Part shown: piece after piece, positions 1 through 5,507 of the stretch
How positions within the stretch are numbered: the stretch's first letter is position 1
Layout of the letters: every line of letters starts with the position of its first letter
NCBI GenBank assembly: GCA_012719335.1
Contig: JAAYAO010000235.1
Location: forward strand, 1-6,955
DNA from: Propionibacterium sp.
GTDB taxonomy: Bacteria; Actinomycetota; Actinomycetes; Propionibacteriales; Propionibacteriaceae
Length of the DNA: 6,955 nucleotides
Reading direction: 5' to 3'
Program-made: the position numbers and the translations under genes
Notes under the pieces: model-generated
What the model saw: only the letters and a program-made list of their open reading frames with translations
Told to the model about the DNA's origin: nothing
The model's database searches: none

Positions 1-1
1 C

Positions 2-502
2 CACGTGATCAACTACGAGTGCCCCGATGACGACAAGACCTACGTGCACCGAATCGGACGCACCGGCCGGGCCGGCGCCACCGGGGTGGCGATCACCTTC
101 GTCGACTGGGCCGACACCACCCGGTGGAAGGTCATCAACAAGACCCTGAACCTCGACTTCGACGAGCCGGTGGAGACCTACTCCACCTCACCGCACCTGT
201 TCACCGACCTGAACATCCCCACCGACGCGCGCAGCCGCCTGGTCGACGCCAAGGCACCCGCTCGCGAGGAGGGTCGGGAGCGTCCGCGCACCCCGCGTCC
301 CAAGTCGAACCGCAACCGCCGCCGCACCCGACACGGGGTGGTCGGTGACGAGGCGAAGGCGCCGGCCACCGACAAGCCGAAGGCTGATTCCGAGGGGAGC
401 CGGCGGGCCGAGGGGGATGCTCCGCGGCGTCGTCGGCGTCGCCGCAGCCGCAGCGGCGGGCCGTCCGATTCGGCCGGTCGGTCCTCGGGCGATTCGGCCT
501 GA
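2..502 (+). CDS. DEAD-box RNA helicase, C-terminal part (5' end outside window)
   Basis: ATP-dependent RNA helicase of the DEAD-box superfamily 2, which would unwind RNA duplexes in the cytosol during ribosome assembly or mRNA decay. The reading frame is open at the left edge, and the fragment starts in the strand just before 'VINYECP', so only the end of the second RecA-like domain is present. Motif [12 protein letters not shown], is encoded at 47-76 and contains the arginines that contact ATP and RNA. A short linker with an [16 protein letters not shown] segment follows, as in the actinobacterial RhlE-like group (for example M. tuberculosis Rv3211, from memory). The last 80 or so residues are low-complexity, rich in Arg, Lys, Pro and Ser, with seven consecutive arginines at 425-445. 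This is probably a disordered RNA-binding tail. The gene ends at TGA 500-502, followed by a small hairpin. The family is certain; the symbol is left blank because the N-terminus is missing. Confidence 0.93.
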   Translation, partial: HVINYECPDDDKTYVHRIGRTGRAGATGVAITFVDWADTTRWKVINKTLNLDFDEPVETYSTSPHLFTDLNIPTDARSRLVDAKAPAREEGRERPRTPRPKSNRNRRRTRHGVVGDEAKAPATDKPKADSEGSRRAEGDAPRRRRRRRSRSGGPSDSAGRSSGDSA

Positions 503-510
503 TTTCCCGT

Positions 511-525
511 CCGGGCCGCGCCCGG
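511..525 (+). terminator. GC-rich hairpin after the helicase gene, possible weak terminator
   Basis: CCGGGC (511-516), loop CGC (517-519) and GCCCGG (520-525) form a perfect 6-bp stem 9 nt after the helicase stop codon. It is followed only by GTTTA, so the U-tract is very short. It could be an actinobacterial tract-poor terminator or an RNA 3'-end stabiliser. It also lies directly against the proposed -10 box of the next gene, so it could instead be an operator. Function is inferred from position only. Confidence 0.35.
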
Positions 526-528
526 GTT

Positions 529-534
529 TACTGT
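529..534 (+). promoter_or_regulatory. -10 box TACTGT of a probable leaderless promoter
   Basis: TACTGT fits the actinobacterial TANNNT -10 consensus and ends 6 nt before ATG 541. Transcription would therefore begin at or next to the start codon. No Shine-Dalgarno sequence lies ahead of 541, which fits leaderless translation. No convincing -35 hexamer was found. Confidence 0.5.
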
Positions 535-540
535 GATGCC

Positions 541-1359
541 ATGACCGATCTTCAACCAACGCCGATGGAGTTGGACCTCGAGGACGGTGCCACCCTGTCC
601 ATGCTCGTGGCATCGCCGGACGACCCCCGCGGCCTGGTGGTGCTGATTCACGGGTTGACCGGCAGCAAGGAGGACTTCGCCACGATGCTGCCGTACCTGG
701 CCGAGGCCGGGTACACCGCGGTCGCCTACGACCAGCGCGGCCACCACGAAACCGACGCCGAGGGGCCGTTCTCGCTGCCCCAACTGGCGCAGGACGCGGC
801 CACCGTGGCACATGCCTTCACCACCGACCTGGATTCGATCGTGCACCTGGTCGGGCACAGTTTCGGTGGCGTGGTGGCCACCGAGGCGGTGCTGACCGAC
901 CCGCACACCTGGACCACCATGACCCTGCTCTGCTCCGGGCCGGCCGGGCTGCCCGGCAACCCGTGGGTGGAGGGGCTGCGCTCCCTGCTGGCCGAGGGCA
1001 AATCGATGGCCGAGATCTTCCGGGCCCGCCGCGCCGCCGACCCCACCCCCCTGCCGGAGGACCGGGCCGAGTTGTTGCGTCGCCGGTTCCTGGCCAGCGA
1101 CCCCGAGGCCCTCGACGAGATGGCCAAGGCCCTGTTGAACGCCCCCGACCGTTTGCAGCAACTGGTCGACAGCGACGTGCAGTGCTTCGTGGTGTTCGGC
1201 GAGGACGACGACATGTGGCCGCTGGAGGTGCAGCGGGCCGCGGCCGACGCCTTCGGCACCGAACCGGTGGTGATCCGCGATGCCGGTCACCAGCCGGGGG
1301 TCGACCAGCCGAAGGCCACCGCCAAGGCTATCGTGCGGCACTGCGCCTACCTGGACTGA
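541..1359 (+). CDS. alpha/beta hydrolase (serine hydrolase/esterase-like), 272 aa
   Basis: Cytosolic serine hydrolase of the alpha/beta-hydrolase fold, about the usual length for a stand-alone member with a small cap. The oxyanion-hole HG lies at residues 37-38 (LIHGLTG). The nucleophile elbow GHSFGG is at 105-110 with Ser107. The acid is probably Asp223 in GEDDDMWP, and the base is His250 in DAGHQPG. The segment at about residues 135-200 is the helical lid that would set substrate choice. Esters, lactones, peroxides or amides are all possible, and the sequence does not decide between them. No signal peptide is seen. ATG 541 is chosen because it sits 6 nt after TACTGT and directly before conserved strand-like sequence. 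The gene is 38 bp from the helicase and 105 bp from the glycosyltransferase, so it is probably its own transcription unit. Its substrate and any link to the downstream cluster are unknown. Confidence 0.9.
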   Translation: MTDLQPTPMELDLEDGATLSMLVASPDDPRGLVVLIHGLTGSKEDFATMLPYLAEAGYTAVAYDQRGHHETDAEGPFSLPQLAQDAATVAHAFTTDLDSIVHLVGHSFGGVVATEAVLTDPHTWTTMTLLCSGPAGLPGNPWVEGLRSLLAEGKSMAEIFRARRAADPTPLPEDRAELLRRRFLASDPEALDEMAKALLNAPDRLQQLVDSDVQCFVVFGEDDDMWPLEVQRAAADAFGTEPVVIRDAGHQPGVDQPKATAKAIVRHCAYLD

Positions 1360-1388
1360 CGCGTCGGCGACAACCGATTACTTCTCGG

Positions 1389-1394
1389 TAGGAT
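1389..1394 (+). promoter_or_regulatory. candidate -10 box TAGGAT for the four-gene operon
   Basis: TAGGAT matches TANNNT closely and resembles strong mycobacterial -10 boxes. It lies in the 105-bp gap ahead of the glycosyltransferase gene. Transcription would start near 1401, inside a dyad at 1400-1423, and leave a leader of about 64 nt. No good -35 hexamer is visible 16-18 bp upstream, so activator dependence or an alternative sigma factor is possible. Confidence 0.4.
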
Positions 1395-1399
1395 CCGGG

Positions 1400-1423
1400 G
1401 CATGCATTGTCGACTCGGCATGC
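1400..1423 (+). promoter_or_regulatory. 24-bp dyad GCATGC-N3-GTCGAC-N3-GCATGC, candidate operator
   Basis: Three self-complementary hexamers are evenly spaced: GCATGC (1400-1405), GTCGAC (1409-1414) and GCATGC (1418-1423). Eighteen of 24 positions obey two-fold symmetry; only the two 3-bp spacers break it. The dyad begins 5 bp after the proposed -10 box, so a bound dimer would cover the transcription start. An RNA hairpin in the leader is an alternative. The cognate regulator is not in this window. Confidence 0.35.
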
Positions 1424-1464
1424 TTCACTGTGTGCATATCTGGACCGAAGACGAGGAATGAGGC

Positions 1465-2754
1465 ATGCGGATAGCCCTGTTGTCCTACCGGACGAAGGAA
1501 CACAGTGGTGGCCAGGGCGTCTATGTTCGCCAGCTCAGCACCGGTTTGGCCGAACTCGGACACCGGGTTGAGGTGTTCTCCGGTCAGCCCTACCCGCAGA
1601 ACCTGGACGAGCGGGTGACGGTGACCCGGGTGCCCAGCCTCGACCTGTACCGCGAACCCGACCCCTTCCGGGTGCCGAAACCCGGCGAGTACCGCGACCT
1701 GATCGACGTCCAGGAGTACGCGATGAGCGGGTTGACCGGTGCCTTCGCCGAACCGCTCACCTTCTCCAAGCGGATCGCCCGGATCATGCGCCGGCGGGCC
1801 GCGGAGTTCGACATCGTGCACGACAACCAGTGCCTGGGCAGTGGCCTGCTGGAACTGGTCGAACACGGCGTGCCGTTGGCGGCCACGATCCACCACCCGA
1901 TCACCCGCGACCGCCGGGTCGAACTCGAAGCCGCACCCTGGTGGAAGAAGCCGTCGGTGGCCCGCTGGTACTCCTTCGTGCGGATGCAGGCGCGGGTGGC
2001 CCGCCGGATCCCGATTCTGATCGGGGTCTCGCAGGTCTCGGTGAACGACACCGTGCAGGACTTCGGGCTGCGGCCCGAACAGTTCCGGGTGGTGCCGTTG
2101 GGTGCCGACATCTCGGTGTTCCACCCCGAGGCCGCCGCCCGGCGCGTCCCGGGCCGGATCGTGTGCGTGGCCAGTGCCGACAACCCGTTGAAGGGTGTCG
2201 ATCACCTGCTGGACGCGGTCGCGAAGCTGCGGGTGGAACGTCCGGTGGAGTTGCAGTTGGTCTGCAAACTCAACCCCGAGGGCAGCACCCGGCGCCGGAT
2301 CGAGGAGTTGGGCATCACCGACATCGTGCACGCCAGCAACGGCCTGAGCGACGCCGAACTGGCCGCCCTGTTGGCCTCGGCCGAGGTGGTGGCGGTGCCC
2401 TCGATGTACGAGGGTTTCTCGCTGCCGACCGTCGAGGCCCTGGCCTGCGGCACCCCGGTGGTGGCCAGCAATGCCGGCGCATTGCCCGAGGTGCTCGGCA
2501 CCGACGGGACGCAGGGCACCCTGGTGCCGCCCGGTGACGTCGAGGCCCTGGTGCAGGCCCTCGGTGAACTACTGGACGACCCGGAGCGTCGCGCCCGGAT
2601 GGGGGCCGCGGCCCGGCAGCGTGCGGTGCAGACCTTCAGTTGGACCGCGGTGGCCGCCCGCACCGTGGACGCCTATGCCGAGGCCGCCGAAGCCGCCGCC
2701 CGGCGCCGGGCCGAGATTCGCCGCACCCGAAAGGTTGCCCATGCTGACCGTTGA
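1465..2754 (+). CDS. GT4-family (GT-B fold) glycosyltransferase, 429 aa
   Basis: Retaining glycosyltransferase that would move a sugar from a nucleotide-sugar donor to an unknown acceptor in the cytosol. The N-terminal Rossmann domain opens with MRIALLSYRT and has a Gly-rich acceptor loop GGQGVYVRQL (residues 15-24). The C-terminal donor domain starts near residue 230. Lys243 in NPLKG is the expected phosphate-contacting lysine, and the GT4 E-x7-E signature is EGFSLPTVE (Glu316 and Glu324), followed by ACGTPVVAS. A donor-domain PPGD turn is at 355-358. No signal peptide or membrane helix is seen. The length is normal for GT4. Ala/Arg-rich helix makes up the last 30 residues. The start is supported by GAGGAA at 1453-1458, 6 nt before ATG. 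The 3' end overlaps the next gene by 14 nt. Family assignment is firm; donor and acceptor are unknown. It is the first gene of a four-gene unit with two methyltransferases. Confidence 0.93.
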   Translation: MRIALLSYRTKEHSGGQGVYVRQLSTGLAELGHRVEVFSGQPYPQNLDERVTVTRVPSLDLYREPDPFRVPKPGEYRDLIDVQEYAMSGLTGAFAEPLTFSKRIARIMRRRAAEFDIVHDNQCLGSGLLELVEHGVPLAATIHHPITRDRRVELEAAPWWKKPSVARWYSFVRMQARVARRIPILIGVSQVSVNDTVQDFGLRPEQFRVVPLGADISVFHPEAAARRVPGRIVCVASADNPLKGVDHLLDAVAKLRVERPVELQLVCKLNPEGSTRRRIEELGITDIVHASNGLSDAELAALLASAEVVAVPSMYEGFSLPTVEALACGTPVVASNAGALPEVLGTDGTQGTLVPPGDVEALVQALGELLDDPERRARMGAAARQRAVQTFSWTAVAARTVDAYAEAAEAAARRRAEIRRTRKVAHADR

Positions 2755-3454
2755 TTTCGACCGGCTCGGGGTACGTCCGGGCACGTCCTTCCTCGATGTC
2801 GGGGCCGGGCAGGGCCGGCATTCCTTCGAGGCCCTGCGCCGCGGCGCACATGTGGTGGCCTTCGACCTGAACGCCGACGACCTGGCCGATGTGGACGAGA
2901 TGTTCACCGCGATGGTCGACGAGGGTGAGGCCCCCGAGGGCAGCAGCGCCCGGGTACAGCAGGGCAATGTGTTGGAGATGCCGTTCGCCGATGGCTCCTT
3001 CGAGGTGGTGTTGGCCTCCGAGATGCTCGAGCACGTGCCCGATGACGAGGGGGCGATCGCCGAGATCGTCCGGGTCGCGGCCCCGGGCGCCACGGTCGCG
3101 GTGACCGTGCCGACCTGGTTGCCGGAGCGGATCTGTTGGGCCCTGTCGACCGAGTACCACAGCAACGAGGGTGGCCACATCCGCATCTACCGAGCCGGTG
3201 AGCTGCGCGCGAAACTCGAGGCGGCCGGCCTGGTGCACACCGGCACGTCCCATGCCCATGCGCTGCATTCGCCGTACTGGTGGTTGAAGTGTGCGGTGGG
3301 CGTGCACAACGAGAACCATCCGCTGGTGCAGCAGTACCACCGGCTGCTGGTGTGGGACATGTTGCAGGCCCCGGCGCTGACCCGCACGGCCGTGAAGGTG
3401 CTCGACCCGCTGATCGGCAAGTCGGTGGTGCTCTACCTGCGAAAGCCCGTCTGA
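2741..3454 (+). CDS. class I SAM-dependent methyltransferase (Methyltransf_11-like), 237 aa
   Basis: Cytosolic class I methyltransferase that should pass a methyl group from S-adenosylmethionine to an O, N or C atom of a small molecule. Motif I is FLDVGAGQGRH (residues 17-27). The acidic residue that binds the ribose hydroxyls is Asp42 in AFDLN. The adenine-side and post-II region is GNVLEMPFADGSFEVVLASEMLEHV (split by eye at 75-88 and 89-99). The C-terminal part contains HALHSPYWWLKCAVG (174-188) and a conserved-looking WDMLQAP patch that may form the acceptor pocket. The longer in-frame extension back to 2471 is rejected because it runs inside the glycosyltransferase gene and its residues look out of frame. 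ATG 2741 has GAAAGG at 2729-2734 and gives a protein that starts right at the fold. The 14-nt overlap with the gene before and 3-nt gap to the gene after imply coupled translation. The substrate is unknown. Confidence 0.9.
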   Translation: MLTVDFDRLGVRPGTSFLDVGAGQGRHSFEALRRGAHVVAFDLNADDLADVDEMFTAMVDEGEAPEGSSARVQQGNVLEMPFADGSFEVVLASEMLEHVPDDEGAIAEIVRVAAPGATVAVTVPTWLPERICWALSTEYHSNEGGHIRIYRAGELRAKLEAAGLVHTGTSHAHALHSPYWWLKCAVGVHNENHPLVQQYHRLLVWDMLQAPALTRTAVKVLDPLIGKSVVLYLRKPV

Positions 3455-3457
3455 GCG

Positions 3458-4564
3458 ATGGTCGCCCACCAGTTGCCGGTGCTGCCGGGCATCCTCACTT
3501 CGGCGCAACTGCGTCGCACCGCGAATGCGACCGTGCGCACCCAGTTGCCGTCCGGGGCGATCCCCTGGTTTCCCGGTGGCCATGTCGACCCCTGGGATCA
3601 CGTACAGGCGGCGATGGGCCTGTCGGTCACCGGACGTCACGCCGAGGCGGCCCTGGCCTACGAATGGCTGCGTCTGCAGCAACGCCCGGACGGCAGCTGG
3701 CCGGCCAAGTTCGTCGGCAACCGGGCGGTGGAACACCACACCGACGCGAACTTCTGCGCCTACCTGGCCACCGGGGTGTGGCACCACTGGACGATCACCG
3801 GCGCTGACCGCTTCCGGGCCCGGATGTGGCCCACCGTACGCCGCGCGATCGACACCGTGCTCGGCCTGCAATCGAAGCAGGGGGCGATCGCCTGGGCCCG
3901 GGATGTGGACGGTGCACCGGCCGAGGAGTACCTGGTCACCGGTAACGCCAGCATTCACCTGAGCCTGCGGTGTGCCGCGGCGCTGGCCGAGGCCCAGGGT
4001 GTCGACCCCGGCGCGTGGTTGGCCGCGGCCGCCCGGCTGCGGCACGCGCTGGACGAGCACCCCGAGCTGTACACCCCCAAGACCCGCTACTCGATGGACT
4101 GGTACTACTTGGTGCTGGGTGGTTCGTTGCCCGCCGAGGTCGCCGCGGCCCGGATCGATGCCCGCTGGGACGACTTCGTGGTGGACGGGCTGGGCATTCG
4201 CTGCGTCGACGACCACCCGTGGGTGACCGGTGCGGAAACCTGCGAACTGGTGTTGGCGCTGACCGTGGTGGACCGGCCCGATGCCGCGCGCACGTTGCTG
4301 GCCGACATGCAACATCTGCGCGATGAGGAAACCGGTCATTACTGGACCGGGCTGGTGTTCAGTGACGGCAAGCGCTGGCCGGTCGAGGTGTCGACCTGGA
4401 CGGCGGCGACCGTGTTGCTGGCCGCCGACGCGATTACCGCAACCACTCGTGCCTCGGGATTGTTCCGGGGCGACGGATTGCCCTCGGGCACGATCGAAGG
4501 AGCCTGTGCATGTCGAGCATCGCGAGCTTGTCGGAGGATCTGGTCGATCTGGTCGACCGGGTGA
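3458..4564 (+). CDS. alpha/alpha-barrel protein of the 'prenyltransferase'/terpenoid-cyclase-like or six-hairpin fold, 368 aa
   Basis: The protein has helical-repeat motifs of the kind found in terpenoid cyclases, protein prenyltransferase beta chains and six-hairpin glycosidases. These are QLPSGAIPWFPGG (29-41), QRPDGSWPA (75-83) and QSKQGAIAWARD (138-149), all of the Q-x3-G-x(1-2)-W type. MDWYYLVLGG (213-222), WVTGAETCEL (255-264) and HYWTG (294-298) line up further hairpins. Homologues are often labelled 'prenyltransferase', but I see no DxDD motif of class II terpene cyclases and no clear Zn ligand set. A role in handling a sugar or an isoprenoid-like group is therefore inference. It starts 3 nt after the methyltransferase stop, with no clear Shine-Dalgarno, so it is probably read by coupling. 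Its last 18 codons overlap the next gene by 55 nt and encode a Cys/Arg/Trp-rich tail unlike the rest. No signal peptide is seen. Confidence 0.8.
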   Translation: MVAHQLPVLPGILTSAQLRRTANATVRTQLPSGAIPWFPGGHVDPWDHVQAAMGLSVTGRHAEAALAYEWLRLQQRPDGSWPAKFVGNRAVEHHTDANFCAYLATGVWHHWTITGADRFRARMWPTVRRAIDTVLGLQSKQGAIAWARDVDGAPAEEYLVTGNASIHLSLRCAAALAEAQGVDPGAWLAAAARLRHALDEHPELYTPKTRYSMDWYYLVLGGSLPAEVAAARIDARWDDFVVDGLGIRCVDDHPWVTGAETCELVLALTVVDRPDAARTLLADMQHLRDEETGHYWTGLVFSDGKRWPVEVSTWTAATVLLAADAITATTRASGLFRGDGLPSGTIEGACACRASRACRRIWSIWSTG

Positions 4565-5163
4565 AGGGGTTCATGCCCGAGGCCGAGGGCATCGCCCTGC
4601 ACGCCGCGGCGCAGAGCTACTTCACCGGTGGGGTCGGCGTGGAGATCGGCAGCTACTGCGGCAAATCGTCGGTGTACCTGGGTGATGCCGCCCGGTTGCG
4701 GGAGTCGACCCTGGTCACCATCGACCACCACCGGGGTTCGGAGGAGCATCAGGCCGGCTGGGAGTACCACGACCCGTCCCTGGTCGGGGCGGACGGGCGT
4801 TTCGACACCGTCGGCGAGCTGCGGCACACCCTGGCCGAGGCCGAACTGGAGGACGTGGTGGTGCCGATCATCGGCCGCTCCGCCCGGATCGCGACCTGGT
4901 GGAACACCGAACTCGACCTGGTGTTCATCGACGGCGGCCACACCGAGGAGGCCGCCCGGGCCGACTACGAGGGCTGGGCCCGCTGGGTACGCGTCGGCGG
5001 CGGACTGATCACCCACGACGTCTTCCTCACCGAGGACGAGGGTGGCCAAGCACCGCACCGCATCTTCCGGGCCGCCCTGGATTCCGGAGAGTTCGCCGAA
5101 GCCGCCGAAGCCGGCTCCCTGCGCGTCCTGGAACGCATCAAACCCAGCCCGAGCAACGGCTGA
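4510..5163 (+). CDS. class I SAM-dependent methyltransferase (Methyltransf_24-like), 217 aa
   Basis: Second methyltransferase of the cluster, of a different subfamily from the first. Motif I is VEIGSYCGKSSVYLG (residues 44-58). Asp72 in TIDHH should bind the SAM ribose. FIDGGH (139-144) and THDVF (168-172) follow, as in the Methyltransf_24 and CmcI-like group. The N-terminal 40 residues are a helical cap, and residues 72-88 are unusually rich in His, Glu and Trp. Asp140, His144, His169 and Asp170 could bind a metal, as in Mg-dependent O-methyltransferases; this is inference. The start is fixed by a strong Shine-Dalgarno GAAGGAG (4496-4502) 7 nt before ATG 4510, although this lies inside the preceding gene. 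It is the last gene of the unit and is followed by the repeat-filled gap. The substrate is unknown, presumably the glycoside made by the upstream genes. Confidence 0.88.
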   Translation: MSSIASLSEDLVDLVDRVKGFMPEAEGIALHAAAQSYFTGGVGVEIGSYCGKSSVYLGDAARLRESTLVTIDHHRGSEEHQAGWEYHDPSLVGADGRFDTVGELRHTLAEAELEDVVVPIIGRSARIATWWNTELDLVFIDGGHTEEAARADYEGWARWVRVGGGLITHDVFLTEDEGGQAPHRIFRAALDSGEFAEAAEAGSLRVLERIKPSPSNG

Positions 5164-5215
5164 TACTCGCTTTCTCGTCGCGCCTCGGCACCGGCACCCG
5201 GGCAACCGCACTTCA

Positions 5216-5257
5216 TGGTTTCGACACGGATCGCTACGCGATCCTGCTCAACCAGCG
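5216..5257 (-). repeat. interspersed palindromic repeat, short form with GATC-type hairpin
   Basis: The outer inverted repeat TGGTT (5216-5220) and AACCA (5250-5254) encloses a perfect 7-bp stem: GGATCGC (5228-5234), loop TAC, GCGATCC (5238-5244). On the minus strand it reads GGTTGAGCA, hairpin, GTGTCGAAACC. That is the same frame of flanking sequence as the two longer copies downstream, but in the opposite orientation and with a different stem. It lies 53 bp after the second methyltransferase gene. Confidence 0.75.
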
Positions 5258-5269
5258 TGGGTGACGTTC

Positions 5270-5285
5270 CACGTCGGTCGAGCAG
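5270..5285 (+). repeat. truncated copy of the repeat's left end
   Basis: CACGTCGGTCGAGCAG matches the left end of the following full repeat (5295-5310) at 15 of 16 positions and then stops. It is probably a remnant of an older, partly deleted copy. Confidence 0.6.
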
Positions 5286-5288
5286 TCC

Positions 5289-5382
5289 GCCCGCCACGTC
5301 GGTTGAGCAGGCCGCAAAGCGGCCGTGTCGCCTGTACTGAGCGTGTCGAAGTGAAACCAGTGGCGCACCGCAACAGAACCCC
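5289..5382 (+). repeat. 94-bp repeat, copy 1
   Basis: This copy matches 5404-5497 at 90 of 94 positions. It contains the hairpin GGCCGC-AAA-GCGGCC (5310-5324) preceded by GGTTGAGCA and followed by GTGTCG. A second block, ACTGAGCGTGTCGAAG (5336-5351), repeats the GAGC/GTGTCGAA theme. The right end is GAAACCAGTGGCGCA followed by an A/C-rich stretch. No open reading frame with any family resemblance is present. Confidence 0.85.
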
Positions 5383-5403
5383 AACGCTGACTGAGCCTGC
5401 CAG

Positions 5404-5497
5404 GCCCGCCACGTCGGTTGAGCAAGCCGCGAAGCGGCCGTGTCGCCTGTACTGAGCGTGTCGAAGTGAAACCAGTGGCGCATCGCAGCAGAACCCC
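5404..5497 (+). repeat. 94-bp repeat, copy 2
   Basis: Direct repeat of 5289-5382 with a period of 115 bp. The four differences are at 5425, 5431, 5483 and 5488. Its hairpin is GCCGC-GAA-GCGGC (5426-5438), one pair shorter than in copy 1. It ends 10 bp before the stop codon of the convergent PHP gene. Between the copies is a 21-bp unrelated spacer (5383-5403). Confidence 0.85.
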
Positions 5498-5507
5498 CGG
5501 CAAGTCC

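Larger units (their letters stand above)
5164..5507. other. 344-bp gene-free region between convergent genes
   Basis: No credible gene is present on either strand. About 70% of this gap is made of the repeats described separately. The first 52 bp show no recognisable element and no classic terminator. The hairpins of the repeats are the only structures that could separate the two convergent transcripts. Confidence 0.8.

Noticed and set aside
178..1341. 387-codon open frame on the minus strand
   Set aside because: It is antisense to the helicase tail and the alpha/beta hydrolase, which has a full catalytic triad. The antisense protein is low-complexity.
2471..2740. Longer N-terminus for the first methyltransferase
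   Set aside because: This segment lies in another frame inside the glycosyltransferase gene. It is Pro/Arg-rich with no domain, and a ribosome binding site marks ATG 2741.
2636..4339. 567-codon open frame on the minus strand
   Set aside because: It lies antisense to three well-supported genes. Its His/Gly/Arg/Gln-rich composition is the usual shadow of GC-rich coding DNA, and no family motif is visible.
3458..4564. Class II terpene cyclase
   Set aside because: The fold pattern is similar, but no DxDD motif is present, and 368 residues is too short for a squalene-hopene cyclase.
5289..5497. CRISPR array
   Set aside because: There are only two long 94-bp copies with one 21-bp spacer and no cas genes. 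Repeat length and inner hairpins fit interspersed palindromic elements instead.
5164..5507. Insertion sequence or transposon remnant with coding capacity
   Set aside because: No transposase-like frame and no terminal inverted repeats bounding the region are visible; the frames here only translate the repeats.
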